From the NCBI RefSeq assembly GCF_947331435.1, contig NZ_CAMZOF010000014.1:62001-126000 (forward strand): a DNA stretch of 64,000 nt, read 5' to 3'. The DNA is from Pelagibius sp. Alg239-R121 (lineage in GTDB: Bacteria > Pseudomonadota > Alphaproteobacteria > Kiloniellales > Kiloniellaceae). Of this stretch, positions 23,609-33,755 are shown piece by piece (position 1 is the first letter of the stretch; each line of letters opens with the position of its first letter). The notes beneath the pieces were generated by a model. It was not told the origin of the DNA. It was given only the letters and a program-made list of their open reading frames with translations, and did no database searches. Both the position numbers and the translations under genes were made by a program.

Positions 23609-26438
23609 TATCCCATTGCAAACTCGCTACTAGTCGCGGCTGAATTTTCTCCAGAAATAGATTAAACAGGCTATTGTTTAGTCCGTATTTCCCCCCTGGC
23701 GCGGTATACACGCAAGTTTGACATTCCCTGTTCAGCTCGCGAGCGATATCTTCTAGCTGTTTTTTGGATATCGCGAATCCGGATAACGCCACGAATTGCT
23801 CGACAAACCGAGAACAATCGAAAGACAGTGTTTCACTTGATAATCCACCAGTTGGAATGTCGCTTTTCCAATCGATAGGCTGACCTGCAACGATGACATC
23901 CCCACCCATGATGGTTCTGACGGAAATATTGTCAGGGTGATTGTATGTCCCTTCTCGAGCAATCCGCACCGCACCTTTCGAGACTGCGCCCTTGAAGTCA
24001 TTGTTCCTAGGTAGAATTACATTGGCGTCGACGCCCCAGTGTTGGAACAGTCGGCTGACATACTCTGGTATTGTATCGTGTGGAGCGGAATAACCTTCGA
24101 TTAAGCGCCATCCGTTGCCGACCGGGAAAAAATCGACTTTTCGGATGTCGTGTCGAGCAAGCAGACGTTCGAGGTAAACAAAAATCCCAACAAAGAATCG
24201 ATTTATCGCGGCCTGAGCCGACTTTCTCTGGGGTGGCGTGAAAGTGTCCAGGACCAATCGGATGCCGCCGGCATCCCGCAAGAGCCGTTGCATGATGATC
24301 ATCCGATCATTCACATCCAGGTCCTTGTCATCCAGGCCTTCGCGACGAATGTTCCGGAAATTCTCCGCCAGATAGTTCAAATAGACGTTACCCCCGTAGG
24401 CGACGCTTTCGACATATTCGCCGCCGGCCACATTCATGGCGATATCGGTTGTTCCACCGCCGATATCGACCACCATTACCGCACGGTTCTGTTCTGACGA
24501 GCCGACGGAAAGCGCCTCCACCGCGTATGATTCGGCGATTAGTTCTTGCAACCCCAGAGTCGGATTAACCATAGCCAGTTCGATTACCATTCCCGTCTGT
24601 TCGGCAAGATCGGCGAACAACGCGCCGTTGCCGGTCGAAGCCGCTAACAGCTGCTTGTATTGCTCATAGCGGCTTGCTCCGAAGGCCAGCGGGTAGGTCG
24701 GTACGATGTCAACATGGCAACTGAGGTAATCCTTCCTGATTTGAGCCAGCACGAGGGTGAGGACCATGTTGAGGTAGACTTTGGTTAGCTCATCACGACT
24801 AAAACCGTCAGGTGCTTTCCATTTGAAATTGCTTACCAGATGTCTACTAATTCCGGTTCGCCTAAAATAAGGAAACGGCACGGTAAAATCGGCGATAGGA
24901 CGCGTCAAATTTCCTTTGACCCTGGCACTCAACGTCGTGAATAAGATTTCGGACGGCAGCAGCGACAATCCAGGCCCATCCATATCAGCGGCTGAGGCGG
25001 TCGGCACGAAGCTTGATGCCTCACGCTTTTGATTGCTTTCGGGTTTCCACCATAGTCGCGTCAGGAGGTCGTAGGAGAGGTCCTCGAAGGTGAACGTGGT
25101 ATAGTCCCCTGCTTCGTCGTCGAATATCCCGAGAGCCGTGTTTACGGTTCCGAAATCGAGCGCGATCGTCTTCGCTATGTTGCCCGACTCAAGATCGGGA
25201 CGATCGTCCATGAAAATACCGGCAGGCTTGCCGTCGACGACCATTTCCGCATATCGCACTGCTTCATTGATCTGGCACCCTAGAGAGTCCGCAACCGTAT
25301 CCAGCTTGACTAGGCGTTCTCCAAAAAGATTGACCGTTGGATGTGTCCCGGCGAACTCCGCATTCGTCATGAAATAGGCGTAATTGATCTTCCATCCTTT
25401 GGCTCTATAATTCGGCCAAAGGAGTAGGCTTCCCTCAAAATTCTCGATCAACATAGAGGCTAGAGGCTTCCATTCGATCGGTGCGTCCCATCCTCTCAGA
25501 TAAATTTGGTAAACTGGACGCCCTTCAAATGATCCACTGATTCCCGATGCGTCAGTGTCCACAAGGTTCAAAAATTCTGAACGTAGAGGCAGATCGGGCG
25601 TACGGCCATTCGAGCAAATTACAAGTCTCTCGCAGAACAGATGCTTCGAGATCGCACGGAGGGGTACACTCACTAATTCGCCATCGTGTTTGCGGAGTCG
25701 CGCGGTAGAGATCACGCTGGTGAGGTTACCGAGCGCTCCAGTAGGCGCCTTGACGGTGGTGGACCAGTTCCCCGAGGAGAGATTGTTGAGAGAATCGAGA
25801 GCCAGAAGAGGCTCGCTCGATGGCAGTTGAAGGACCTTCCTAATCTCCTGAACCCATTCGGTGAACAATGCCTTGACGAGACCCGGCCCGAGGCGCTCCA
25901 TTTCTTCGTCGATCGCGATGGCGAGAGCATTCAGGGTGATATTGCAGACAAGCAAGTCGTCCCGGATCCGGACGTAGTCCGGTTCGGGGCTCGTCGTCGG
26001 CCCCTTGAGGTCCCACTCCGACGCCGCCTGGAATCGGGCACCCGGGAAAACAAGGCTATCTGGGTATGCACCACCGATGACCTTGTTCTGCCATTTTAGA
26101 ACAAAAAACTCATCTAAGTTGGGTTCAAAGCTTTGCAATACATATGCGGCACGAACGGTTGGCGCCAGGTCGGTGAGGCTGTGGGAGACCACCTCAACGA
26201 GACCGAGGAAGATCCCCTGCACCAAACGGCTGAAATACTCGTTGGCCGCCGGCTCTTGCGGTATCTGGTTCAAGGCCTTGGTGAAGGAGAACGCGCGCGC
26301 GAAAATCGACGGAACGCCCCCGTGGTGAATCTCTTCCTCTCGGTACAGCCGACCGTCGAAATCACTCGGTTCGATCGTGGTGGTGCCGGCTTCGAGAGCT
26401 AATTGCCGCCAATCGCCAGGAAGAAGTAATTCGGCCAT
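23595..26438 (-). CDS. actin/Hsp70-fold ATPase, SrfB-like in size
   Basis: A 947-residue cytoplasmic protein. The C-terminal half carries the actin/Hsp70 nucleotide-binding signature: phosphate-1 loop ALDFGTVNTALG at about 426-437 and phosphate-2 loop VVDIGGGTTDIA at about 656-667, with a GNGWRL adenosine-type segment further on. The first 420 residues have no motif I recognise. Length and layout recall the SrfB virulence-factor family (actin-ATPase clan, about 1000 residues), but I cannot confirm membership. The ATG at 26438 has AGGAGA upstream and lies 2 nt after the tubulin-like stop; a TTG at 26444 is an alternative. Pairing with a tubulin-like GTPase in one operon is the notable feature. 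Confidence 0.8.
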   Translation of the reverse strand: MAELLLPGDWRQLALEAGTTTIEPSDFDGRLYREEEIHHGGVPSIFARAFSFTKALNQIPQEPAANEYFSRLVQGIFLGLVEVVSHSLTDLAPTVRAAYVLQSFEPNLDEFFVLKWQNKVIGGAYPDSLVFPGARFQAASEWDLKGPTTSPEPDYVRIRDDLLVCNITLNALAIAIDEEMERLGPGLVKALFTEWVQEIRKVLQLPSSEPLLALDSLNNLSSGNWSTTVKAPTGALGNLTSVISTARLRKHDGELVSVPLRAISKHLFCERLVICSNGRTPDLPLRSEFLNLVDTDASGISGSFEGRPVYQIYLRGWDAPIEWKPLASMLIENFEGSLLLWPNYRAKGWKINYAYFMTNAEFAGTHPTVNLFGERLVKLDTVADSLGCQINEAVRYAEMVVDGKPAGIFMDDRPDLESGNIAKTIALDFGTVNTALGIFDDEAGDYTTFTFEDLSYDLLTRLWWKPESNQKREASSFVPTASAADMDGPGLSLLPSEILFTTLSARVKGNLTRPIADFTVPFPYFRRTGISRHLVSNFKWKAPDGFSRDELTKVYLNMVLTLVLAQIRKDYLSCHVDIVPTYPLAFGASRYEQYKQLLAASTGNGALFADLAEQTGMVIELAMVNPTLGLQELIAESYAVEALSVGSSEQNRAVMVVDIGGGTTDIAMNVAGGEYVESVAYGGNVYLNYLAENFRNIRREGLDDKDLDVNDRMIIMQRLLRDAGGIRLVLDTFTPPQRKSAQAAINRFFVGIFVYLERLLARHDIRKVDFFPVGNGWRLIEGYSAPHDTIPEYVSRLFQHWGVDANVILPRNNDFKGAVSKGAVRIAREGTYNHPDNISVRTIMGGDVIVAGQPIDWKSDIPTGGLSSETLSFDCSRFVEQFVALSGFAISKKQLEDIARELNRECQTCVYTAPGGKYGLNNSLFNLFLEKIQPRLVASLQWDSGGG

Positions 26439-26440
26439 TA

Positions 26441-27865
26441 TCAATGTTCTCCTGCCAGACCAAATTCCCCGTTGAAATATCGATTGTCGAGAGAACGAAA
26501 CAGAGCGCTGACAATTGCATCGGATACGGTATCGTAATCCAGTTGTTCAGCTTCTAAATTCCTCAATCCTCTGGTTGCTGCTCGTATGAACGCCATTGGT
26601 CGGTGGAGTGACTGCTGGTAACCGTCACCATCGAGTTCGCATTGCAAATCAATTGAAAACGGCACAATGTCCTTCGTCAGTGCCTCGTACCGGCGAACCG
26701 TCGTGTGTATCCGCTGCGCTTCCTCGGTTAGTTTGGTGCTGACAGCACGCTGGATAGTCTCTCGTCTATTTTTCGTCAGTCGTGTCAATCGCGTCAGGAT
26801 CTTTTCGATATCCTTAGGCATCGGTGGCACGAAGGCAAAACCCAACCCGCCGTCGAAAAGTCGTGAAAGTCGGGAAAGATAGCGCGCCACGGCGACGTTT
26901 AATTGGATGACCCGTTCAAGCGAAACCGACCTCCCCTCCCCGAGCGCAATGCCGATACCGAGATCCGTGGCGACTTTCCGACCCTGAGGCATCTGCACGA
27001 CCTCAATGGCGTGGGCATTGTGGAGACGCGCTAATCGGCCGCCGTCGAACAGAGACTGTGCGTATGCAGCGGCGAGGACATGCAGCGGTTCGGATTGCTC
27101 AGTTTGCTTTCCGACTGCTTCATGCGTTCGGCTCGGCGGAACACCAAGACCGAAAAGTACACAACCGTTTGTTCCATCAACGATTTTGTCAGCGAGAAAG
27201 CTCATACCTGACTTGGCGTTAACGGCGATCTGCTCATTGTGAATGATCTCATGATCCGCCATACCTTGGTCGACCGCGACGGGGCGTAGGCTGAAGTGCT
27301 GCAAAAAATAGAGGATATATAGTTTGACGTTATCTCGATGGGATGTCGATTTCAGGGCGCGATTGATCTCATGAGCGATGGTCGGTACACCACCAGCGCC
27401 GGTACCACCCATAGCCGAGCCGCAAACGATCACGGTGTGTGTCATGCCGTCACGAAGGTACGCATTCGTCGACTCGGGCGATCCGTCGAACAATTCGTCG
27501 AATGAACCTGACGCCGGACGACTCAGGCTATCGACAATCATTGCCGCCCCGACTGGAGGACGCCCGTACATTCCCTGGCCTACCGGTGTGCTCTGCTCCC
27601 GTGCCGTGAACAGAGCATCCAATACATTTTCGCAGAACTCGCGGTTACTGGGCTCTGTGAAATGTGTGCCGACAGTGGCTCCGGCCCCCTGAGGAAGTGG
27701 ATCGATAAACGTGCTGTCGACGGAATCCGTATAGTGTTCAATCGTGTCGCGATCAAGATGATACATCCGGGCAGTCGGCAACCAGGGCATCAATGACATG
27801 AGACGTGCATAGCTAAGGGCCATCATCTGCCCGGTGCCACCAACCGCAATCATAAAACTTGCCAT
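26441..27865 (-). CDS. tubulin/FtsZ-like GTPase (Tubulin_2-like)
   Basis: A 474-residue soluble protein. It opens with a Rossmann-type strand and GGTGQ loop (residues 9-13), as in FtsZ and tubulin, and has the tubulin signature loop as MGGTGAGG at 152-159 after a VIVCGSA strand. An acidic loop and long helices follow. This is the pattern of the tubulin-like families of bacteria that are distinct from division FtsZ (Pfam Tubulin_2 type). It would bind GTP and perhaps polymerise. The T7-type GxxNxDxxD catalytic loop of FtsZ is not obvious, so polymerisation-coupled hydrolysis is uncertain. It is coupled to the actin/Hsp70-like gene downstream by a 2-nt gap. Confidence 0.8.
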   Translation of the reverse strand: MASFMIAVGGTGQMMALSYARLMSLMPWLPTARMYHLDRDTIEHYTDSVDSTFIDPLPQGAGATVGTHFTEPSNREFCENVLDALFTAREQSTPVGQGMYGRPPVGAAMIVDSLSRPASGSFDELFDGSPESTNAYLRDGMTHTVIVCGSAMGGTGAGGVPTIAHEINRALKSTSHRDNVKLYILYFLQHFSLRPVAVDQGMADHEIIHNEQIAVNAKSGMSFLADKIVDGTNGCVLFGLGVPPSRTHEAVGKQTEQSEPLHVLAAAYAQSLFDGGRLARLHNAHAIEVVQMPQGRKVATDLGIGIALGEGRSVSLERVIQLNVAVARYLSRLSRLFDGGLGFAFVPPMPKDIEKILTRLTRLTKNRRETIQRAVSTKLTEEAQRIHTTVRRYEALTKDIVPFSIDLQCELDGDGYQQSLHRPMAFIRAATRGLRNLEAEQLDYDTVSDAIVSALFRSLDNRYFNGEFGLAGEH

Positions 27866-27916
27866 TTTTTACCGTCTGTCCGTTTGCAACGTGCTTGGGT
27901 GTCACCTCTTATTTAG

Positions 27917-28348
27917 TCAGCGTTTGGCAATCCAGAGCGAGACACCCATGGTCCAATACAATACTATCGATAGTATGGCGTTCGTCATCACGGCCGTCAT
28001 GATCGCGACTTCGTCGCCCCGCACCGGCAGCAGCCAACTCCAGGGAAATTTTATAAACTGCGTGCAATTTCCATTGGACAGGGCGTCCTCGAGGTCGGGA
28101 GACGCGAGGATAAGCAAAATTGGCGTCGCTGCCGCTACAATCGCCAGAACGCCGAGCGGGAGAAGTAGGCGCACCAACGCATGAACATTGCGCGCAGTAT
28201 CGCCGTCAGGGGCATCATCTTCGAAGGAGGAGAAACTCAGCCGCCGCGTCATCCACACGTGCCATCCAACGGCGAGTGCGGAAATGATAGTGATCAACAC
28301 GAGCGATAGCGCCGCACGGTCATTGATCAATCCAATACAACCTATCAA
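27917..28348 (-). CDS. small three-helix membrane protein, unrecognised
   Basis: A 143-residue integral membrane protein with hydrophobic helices at about 12-32, 61-83 and 116-138, and an acidic cytoplasmic or periplasmic loop between the first two. No family recognised. Start is TTG at 28348 with GGGGGA 7 nt upstream; no in-frame ATG precedes the first helix. It lies 27 nt after the secreted DUF1598-like gene and 51 nt before the tubulin-like gene, so it is part of the same transcription unit and could anchor the tubulin-like protein. Confidence 0.6.
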   Translation of the reverse strand: MIGCIGLINDRAALSLVLITIISALAVGWHVWMTRRLSFSSFEDDAPDGDTARNVHALVRLLLPLGVLAIVAAATPILLILASPDLEDALSNGNCTQFIKFPWSWLLPVRGDEVAIMTAVMTNAILSIVLYWTMGVSLWIAKR

Positions 28349-28375
28349 GGTCGTTCCCCCGATCTCACCGAGTTT

Positions 28376-30286
28376 TTATGGGAACTGACCCCAATAGGTC
28401 GTTCCCCCGGCGGGCGCAATAACATCCGGTAGCACGAACGCTCGCAATTGGGCCATTTTAGGATCATGCAACATTTCTACGAGCGCACGCAACCTATCTA
28501 GGCCGGTCGCACCTGTGCCGCGTGAGACGCTGATGATTCCGACACCATTGGCTTGCAGGGCATGAATGATGTCACGATCCCAAATCCGGGATTGCCCGGA
28601 GTCCAAGGCATTGATCGCCAGGAACCTTATGTGATCTAGACGGCGCAAAGCGAGGATAGACTCGTATCCAACGTTCCCATCTCGAACGACGAATCCACCT
28701 TGGCGAAAACGCCCGTCGAGCAACAGCACGTCAATTTCCGGCTTTCCTAAAAACTCGAGAAATTCGCCCTTGTTCGGATTGATCAATACACGGTCCGGCC
28801 CAAGTGTGCGCTTCAGTATTTTAGCCCAATCGTTCACGCTGTCTTCGGTCCGTACGAGGACAGCATGAACCCGACTGCGCGCCAATGTGGGGACCGCCAT
28901 CATCCTGGTCGTTAGGCGGAGTATGCTGTCCAATGGATCGTTGTTGTTGGCTGTGATCGGGAACAACATGCCAGAGGAGCCGAAACCGGCCTCTTGAGCG
29001 ATAGCCAACCAATCCGCGTCCACGTTATCGGAGATCAGGCCGATTAAGGGACGACTTTGCCGTTCAGCTGAGACGAATGGGGCGATGTGGTCGCGATGGA
29101 ATGCCTCCCAATCGTCGCCGACGTGATTTTCGTCAGTTGCACGAAGAATGAGATCCTTTAATAACCGAGCATCGTTGGTTCGTCTCGTGGACGAGCGCGA
29201 GCCTGGGATGATTGACATCATAGGCGGATTCACTGATAGGCGTATGGACAGGAAGACAGCTTGATTCGTTAAGCCCAGTGCGCGGAGATGGCTCTCGGTG
29301 CGAGCTAAGCGCTGGTCGCGTTGTGGCGACAGGGTCGTGAATTCCAGAGCGGACAAACGAACCGCGGACTCTGAATCCTTTTCGATACGGGAGAGCAAGG
29401 TGCGTCGAACCGACGCCAACGCCGCGTCGGCGCGACAACCTCGTTGCCTAACTGCACCAACACCAACTGTGGTAAAAACAGCATTGTCCGCTCGCCATTC
29501 CAGAGATCGGCGGGTTTGAACGTCTGTGACCCGATAGGCATTGAGCAAATAGGCCCAGTTCGATGCCCTAATATTCTTTCGTAGTGCATCAAGGGCTTCG
29601 TATAGTGCAAGGAAGTTTCGTATCCGTTGAAACGCAGAGTGCGTTCGTGTGAGAGCTGCATACTCCTCGAGCAACTGCCGGTTCCACTCGACGATATCCA
29701 AATTATTTCGGTCTTTGGATTTTGTTGAAACTGCAATCGAAACGCCCGGCTCGTCAATCACGGCTATTTTCGACCCAGTTATCGCATCGCACCGCACACG
29801 ATGTGGAATCAGCCCCGTTCGCCCTTCGTCAGACCCAGGATGGATCCAGAAACCGGGCGGGACCTTAGTTTGACCTGCGGCAATTCGATTGAGCGCTTGC
29901 AGCCCAACTGTCATGGCGGCGCCGACCGAAGTGTGCCGAATGCCGCCCGAATACAGCAGCTTGTACGATGTTGATCGTGTCCTTACATCCGGTGACATTC
30001 GGACACCAGGTGGTTGGGACGATCCAATGAGCGCTCGCAACGCCAGGACGACGTCTTCCAACTCCAGGGGGGCGCTTGTCGTCTTTCTTCCGATCAACAA
30101 CAGATCACCGCCCACGCCGACTACAATCGCGTTCAAATGGTCGATCGGTAGCTTCGGTTCTGTCGTGTTTGCCGCCGCTTCCTTTTGAACACGTGCAAGG
30201 GAAACAACAATGAGATCGAAACTCTCCGCTCTACATTCAATAATGCCCAAGATCAGGAGAAGGCTTGCGACAGCAATACGCTTCAT
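28376..30286 (-). CDS. secreted protein with DUF1598-like domain
   Basis: A 636-residue protein with a signal peptide (residues 1-20, cleavage near CRA-ES). Residues about 48-150 form a domain with strands ending in LLLIG, then LELEDVVLALRA, PGVRMSPD and a GGIRHTSVG turn; this recalls DUF1598-type domains from memory and closely parallels residues 815-925 of the RHS protein at 37460-42832. The C-terminal 230 residues are Rossmann-like alpha/beta (VLLLDGR, FLAINALD). Its ATG overlaps the stop of the upstream helical protein as ATGA. A periplasmic sensor or scaffold role is plausible; nothing catalytic is visible. Confidence 0.6.
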   Translation of the reverse strand: MKRIAVASLLLILGIIECRAESFDLIVVSLARVQKEAAANTTEPKLPIDHLNAIVVGVGGDLLLIGRKTTSAPLELEDVVLALRALIGSSQPPGVRMSPDVRTRSTSYKLLYSGGIRHTSVGAAMTVGLQALNRIAAGQTKVPPGFWIHPGSDEGRTGLIPHRVRCDAITGSKIAVIDEPGVSIAVSTKSKDRNNLDIVEWNRQLLEEYAALTRTHSAFQRIRNFLALYEALDALRKNIRASNWAYLLNAYRVTDVQTRRSLEWRADNAVFTTVGVGAVRQRGCRADAALASVRRTLLSRIEKDSESAVRLSALEFTTLSPQRDQRLARTESHLRALGLTNQAVFLSIRLSVNPPMMSIIPGSRSSTRRTNDARLLKDLILRATDENHVGDDWEAFHRDHIAPFVSAERQSRPLIGLISDNVDADWLAIAQEAGFGSSGMLFPITANNNDPLDSILRLTTRMMAVPTLARSRVHAVLVRTEDSVNDWAKILKRTLGPDRVLINPNKGEFLEFLGKPEIDVLLLDGRFRQGGFVVRDGNVGYESILALRRLDHIRFLAINALDSGQSRIWDRDIIHALQANGVGIISVSRGTGATGLDRLRALVEMLHDPKMAQLRAFVLPDVIAPAGGTTYWGQFP

Positions 30287-32793
30287 CGCAACCTCTGGAT
30301 CCGGACTCTTGGTGAGTCACCTTCGCGATCGGGGGGTTCGACGATAATATTAACATCACCTGCCGAATAAAGAAAATTACCTGTATCGTCAATTTTCTCA
30401 GATGAAAGATAATCGCCTTCTGAAACAGCGCCGGCGTTTAATTGAATAATTATAGTTATGTTAATAATCACGCTAACCGTCAGCAGCACAAAGAGAATCG
30501 CCATAAGGATCTGCGGCTTCATGCCAGTCAAAAAAGCACTTGATAGCGTGCGGTTTTTAGAGGTACCAAACAACGATTTCCCGCCCCTCCTCGCCTTGGA
30601 GACAGTGCGAATAAGAGTTGCCACAAGGACCACAAAAAGGAGTAGCGCCAGTAGCAGAAGCGCTAACACCCATAATGGAAAAGCGGCAAGATATGCCCAC
30701 AAGCTGCCCCAAAATCCCAATCCCGCCCCTGTTTCGCTACCGCCAATTGGAACATCTCTTGAATTGCCTTGGAGCCCACCTACGGGTTCGCTGGTTTGTG
30801 AGGTAACAGATTCTGAGCGTACGGTTTCTCGTGCTCGCGCCTCCTCCGCTAGACGCGCAGTCTCTCGTGCTCGTGCCTCCTCCGCTAGACGCGCAGTTTC
30901 TCGTGCTCGCGCCTCCTCCGCTAGACGTGCAGCCTCCTTTTCATTTTTGATCTGACTTAACGCGGTTTCGACGTCAGTGTTAAGTTTCTCTTCTACCTGT
31001 TTTCGGATTTCTTGAAAAAGTAAGGCGTACCGATTATCCAGAGAGGCTGGTGGTTGCTGGGGCCAAATCGTGTCGACGCGATAAGCTGACCAGATTTGTT
31101 CAATAAGAGATGCGAAGTACGTCACCCACTCTTTTTTGCTGCCGCTTCCAGCTGTGGGAGGCTTCGCATCGAATCCGACTGGCGCACCCACGATCAGCTC
31201 TTTGATCGTAGAAAGTCTGTTTTTGTCGCGACTACGCACGCCTTTGATTGCCGCCGTGTGGCCAAGGTAGATTTCGTATTGGCCGTCCCAAGCGCGTAAC
31301 GCTTCATTGATACGATCCTCCACACCGCGGCTTACGTACTCTTTGGTTTCCGCCAGAAGCACATCGGTTTTGAAATCTACCGAAGAGATTGAATTCAGAA
31401 GGTTCAAATTTCCGAGATCCTGACAAACAATAAACAAACAATCGCGGATGCGCACAGGATCGACGATACGTGTTCCATCGCCCAGTTTCATTGACACGAT
31501 GAAGCGTTCATCGGGGGGCTTGAAAAACCAGGTCCTATCCGCTATCGATCTAAAATTATCCCTATACTGGCCTGCTGCAATAGTTTCACGAGCAGCCTCA
31601 AATGGGGTCGCGATCAGGGCATTGACACGCGCCGGAAGGACGTCACCTAGTTCTTGCAAGTAGCTTTGCTTGACTCGTTGTCGCACCTCCGCTTGTTCCT
31701 GATCCGGTACACCAAGCACGTAAGCCTCGACGAGGAGACTTTGAAGTCGGGGAAATAGCTTCTCGACAATCAGGCTGCGGCTGGTCTCCACTTCGGCATG
31801 CGCTATGAGATCAGTGCGGATCAAGCGCTCGATCTCCCCTGGGTCAGTTAGGGGCAGCACATGCTTTTCAATGAACTCATCGAAACGCTGTTTTTCTAGA
31901 TTGGCCGCACCCTCCTCGATCATAATCCGCACAATGGAGAATAACGGGTAAATATAGTGCCAATCCTCCTTGCTTTCGCTCTGCTTGTCGATCGCACGTT
32001 GGACCGAACCGGTCCAACTCGAGGAAATCTGACCTCTGGTCCAAAGTTCGGGCGCCAGCTCAGAATCGATCGCCGTTTTCTGGATCGCGATCTGCTCCTT
32101 GACATGGGCAATGATCTGCTTAATACGTCGTTCGACGGCATCGGACACTTCTGCCAATAACGCGGGCTCCGCGCGCTGCATTTTCCGAACAAGTGTTCGT
32201 TTGACGAAGTTTTTCTCGTCCAGAGCCGGCCAACCAGCCTTCTCCATCTCCTCGACCTGCTCGATCGAGGGATAGTGATTAAGCGAAATGCGGTTCATTT
32301 GAGCTTCGACCGCCTCGTCTCTCGCCCTCACGAAGAGGGCTCCGGCAGTATCCGAAAATGCCTTTTTGCTTTGCTCAAATTGTACTGTGAAAGCTTCGCG
32401 CATTGAACGACGAAAGGCTTCCTCGCTCAACTCGCTTTCCGCGATTTCGACGCTTCGGTATGCGCGTGCAAGCGCTTCGTCGAATTCTTGTTCTAGCCTT
32501 TGATCGAGGAACTCGAGTGTCAGCTTCTCGCTTTCCTCCGCAGTCGAATGATTTTCGATGTTGGAGAGGATCTGTTGTTTGATCTCGCCGCGAAGGGTCT
32601 TCGCCTCCTGTTCGGCTTTGTAGCGCCCGCCCGCATCCTGAGCAGCCTCTCGCGCGAACATCTTGGCAGATAGCAGACGACTCTTGTGCTTGGCATCTTG
32701 CTGCGCGTGTGCCGGGTCGCTCGCCGTGGTCGAACCGATTAACGCGATTACCAGCGCTATTAAAAAAAGACCACTCTTTGGCAAGGGACCCAT
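30283..32793 (-). CDS. large periplasmic helical protein with C-terminal membrane anchors
   Basis: An 836-residue protein. A signal sequence (residues 1-30, cleavage near AHA-QQ) is followed by some 600 residues of mostly charged helices that should project into the periplasm. Three copies of the 12-residue unit ARLAEEARARET come next, then a Ser/Gly linker, a strong transmembrane segment (about 695-730) and a second one (about 762-788), and a short soluble end. I do not recognise a family. ATG 32793 lies 5 nt after the MotB-like stop; a start at 32826 would overlap that gene. It is probably a structural, rod-like element between the membrane and the cell wall. Confidence 0.65.
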   Translation of the reverse strand: MGPLPKSGLFLIALVIALIGSTTASDPAHAQQDAKHKSRLLSAKMFAREAAQDAGGRYKAEQEAKTLRGEIKQQILSNIENHSTAEESEKLTLEFLDQRLEQEFDEALARAYRSVEIAESELSEEAFRRSMREAFTVQFEQSKKAFSDTAGALFVRARDEAVEAQMNRISLNHYPSIEQVEEMEKAGWPALDEKNFVKRTLVRKMQRAEPALLAEVSDAVERRIKQIIAHVKEQIAIQKTAIDSELAPELWTRGQISSSWTGSVQRAIDKQSESKEDWHYIYPLFSIVRIMIEEGAANLEKQRFDEFIEKHVLPLTDPGEIERLIRTDLIAHAEVETSRSLIVEKLFPRLQSLLVEAYVLGVPDQEQAEVRQRVKQSYLQELGDVLPARVNALIATPFEAARETIAAGQYRDNFRSIADRTWFFKPPDERFIVSMKLGDGTRIVDPVRIRDCLFIVCQDLGNLNLLNSISSVDFKTDVLLAETKEYVSRGVEDRINEALRAWDGQYEIYLGHTAAIKGVRSRDKNRLSTIKELIVGAPVGFDAKPPTAGSGSKKEWVTYFASLIEQIWSAYRVDTIWPQQPPASLDNRYALLFQEIRKQVEEKLNTDVETALSQIKNEKEAARLAEEARARETARLAEEARARETARLAEEARARETVRSESVTSQTSEPVGGLQGNSRDVPIGGSETGAGLGFWGSLWAYLAAFPLWVLALLLLALLLFVVLVATLIRTVSKARRGGKSLFGTSKNRTLSSAFLTGMKPQILMAILFVLLTVSVIINITIIIQLNAGAVSEGDYLSSEKIDDTGNFLYSAGDVNIIVEPPDREGDSPRVRIQRLR
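30824..30931. repeat. three tandem 36-bp repeats inside the helical-protein gene
   Basis: Units 30824-30859, 30860-30895 and 30896-30931 differ from one another at only a few bases and encode the 12-residue charged helix ARLAEEARARET three times. The near identity at DNA level implies recent expansion or ongoing copy-number change that would lengthen or shorten a helix without shifting frame. Confidence 0.9.
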
Positions 32794-32798
32794 CTGCC

Positions 32799-33746
32799 TT
32801 ATTCGACCGACTGAAGCTGGTACCACGTCACATCAAGGAAGGCATACCCGGCTTGTTGGAGTCGTTCGCGGATTTGGTCGATCTGTCGTTTGTAGAACTC
32901 GTTGACCTTTGCCCTGCGATCCTCGGGAGTCGTTGTTTGATCTAGTATCTTGTTGACGAGCTGTTTGGACTTGGCGTCCAACTCTGCCGGGCGTGCAAGG
33001 AGAAGGTCAAGAATGCGCGTGAGGACCTCGCTCTGTATGCGTTTGGCATCCTGTTCAAATGTATCGACGCCCTCCAAAATTGCGTTGTGAATTAGGGCTC
33101 TATTGGTGGGAACTACGATTTTGGCCTTGGCCAGCGCGAGTTGCGCTTTCTGATCCGAGGATAGCTCGCCGAATTGTACGTCCTCGATAACCGTCAATTC
33201 GTCGGCCCACTTCTGAACCGGCTCTTTTTGAAATCCTGCACGCGCTTCAACCAGATTTGCTTTCTCCAACACCCTGGCATAAAGGCCATCAAGATATGAC
33301 TGTCTCGACGCCGCTTTGCCATCAAACAAACTCTTGATTTGGGAGGAAAATACCTGAAATTCGAGATCGTCGATCACTGTATTATTTAGTCTTACGCGAA
33401 ATCCCGAAGAAAAAATGGCAAATCCGATTCTCGCACGCTCTTCAATCTTAACTGCGTTCCAAGCCTCGAGCATCCTCAGTCTCTGCAATTCGTATATATT
33501 ACGCCACTCCAATATTCTTGCCTGCTCAGGTTTTGTTTCGCCAATACCTTCAATCTGGTCTTTCAAATCTTTATTTTCCGCCTCGATATATTGACCAACC
33601 AATTTGTTCTTAGAAATCTCCAAAACCGCCACCAAACTTAGAATCATGATCAAAGGGAACAAAAGTTGCGTAAACAGGTTCCATATCATGTCTTCGTCCT
33701 GGGAGCTTTTTCCGTAGACCAACGAGCGCGCACTCCTTGTATTCAT
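32799..33746 (-). CDS. MotB/ExbD-position membrane protein without OmpA domain
   Basis: A 315-residue protein with one transmembrane helix at about 21-43 preceded by the acidic cluster DED (residues 17-19), then about 260 residues of charged helices. It follows the MotA/TolQ-like gene with a 9-nt gap, where MotB, TolR, ExbD or ZorB would lie. The Asp just before the helix could match the proton-relaying Asp of MotB, though it sits nearer the membrane edge. The peptidoglycan-binding OmpA-like domain of MotB and ZorB is absent. GAGGTGGAGAG precedes ATG 33746. The stator-partner assignment is from position and topology. Confidence 0.6.
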   Translation of the reverse strand: MNTRSARSLVYGKSSQDEDMIWNLFTQLLFPLIMILSLVAVLEISKNKLVGQYIEAENKDLKDQIEGIGETKPEQARILEWRNIYELQRLRMLEAWNAVKIEERARIGFAIFSSGFRVRLNNTVIDDLEFQVFSSQIKSLFDGKAASRQSYLDGLYARVLEKANLVEARAGFQKEPVQKWADELTVIEDVQFGELSSDQKAQLALAKAKIVVPTNRALIHNAILEGVDTFEQDAKRIQSEVLTRILDLLLARPAELDAKSKQLVNKILDQTTTPEDRRAKVNEFYKRQIDQIRERLQQAGYAFLDVTWYQLQSVE

Positions 33747-33755
33747 CTCTCCACC

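Noticed and set aside
26441-27865. Cell-division FtsZ
   Set aside because: It has the tubulin loop but not the overall FtsZ sequence, length or dcw-cluster neighbours; it is a separate tubulin-like family.
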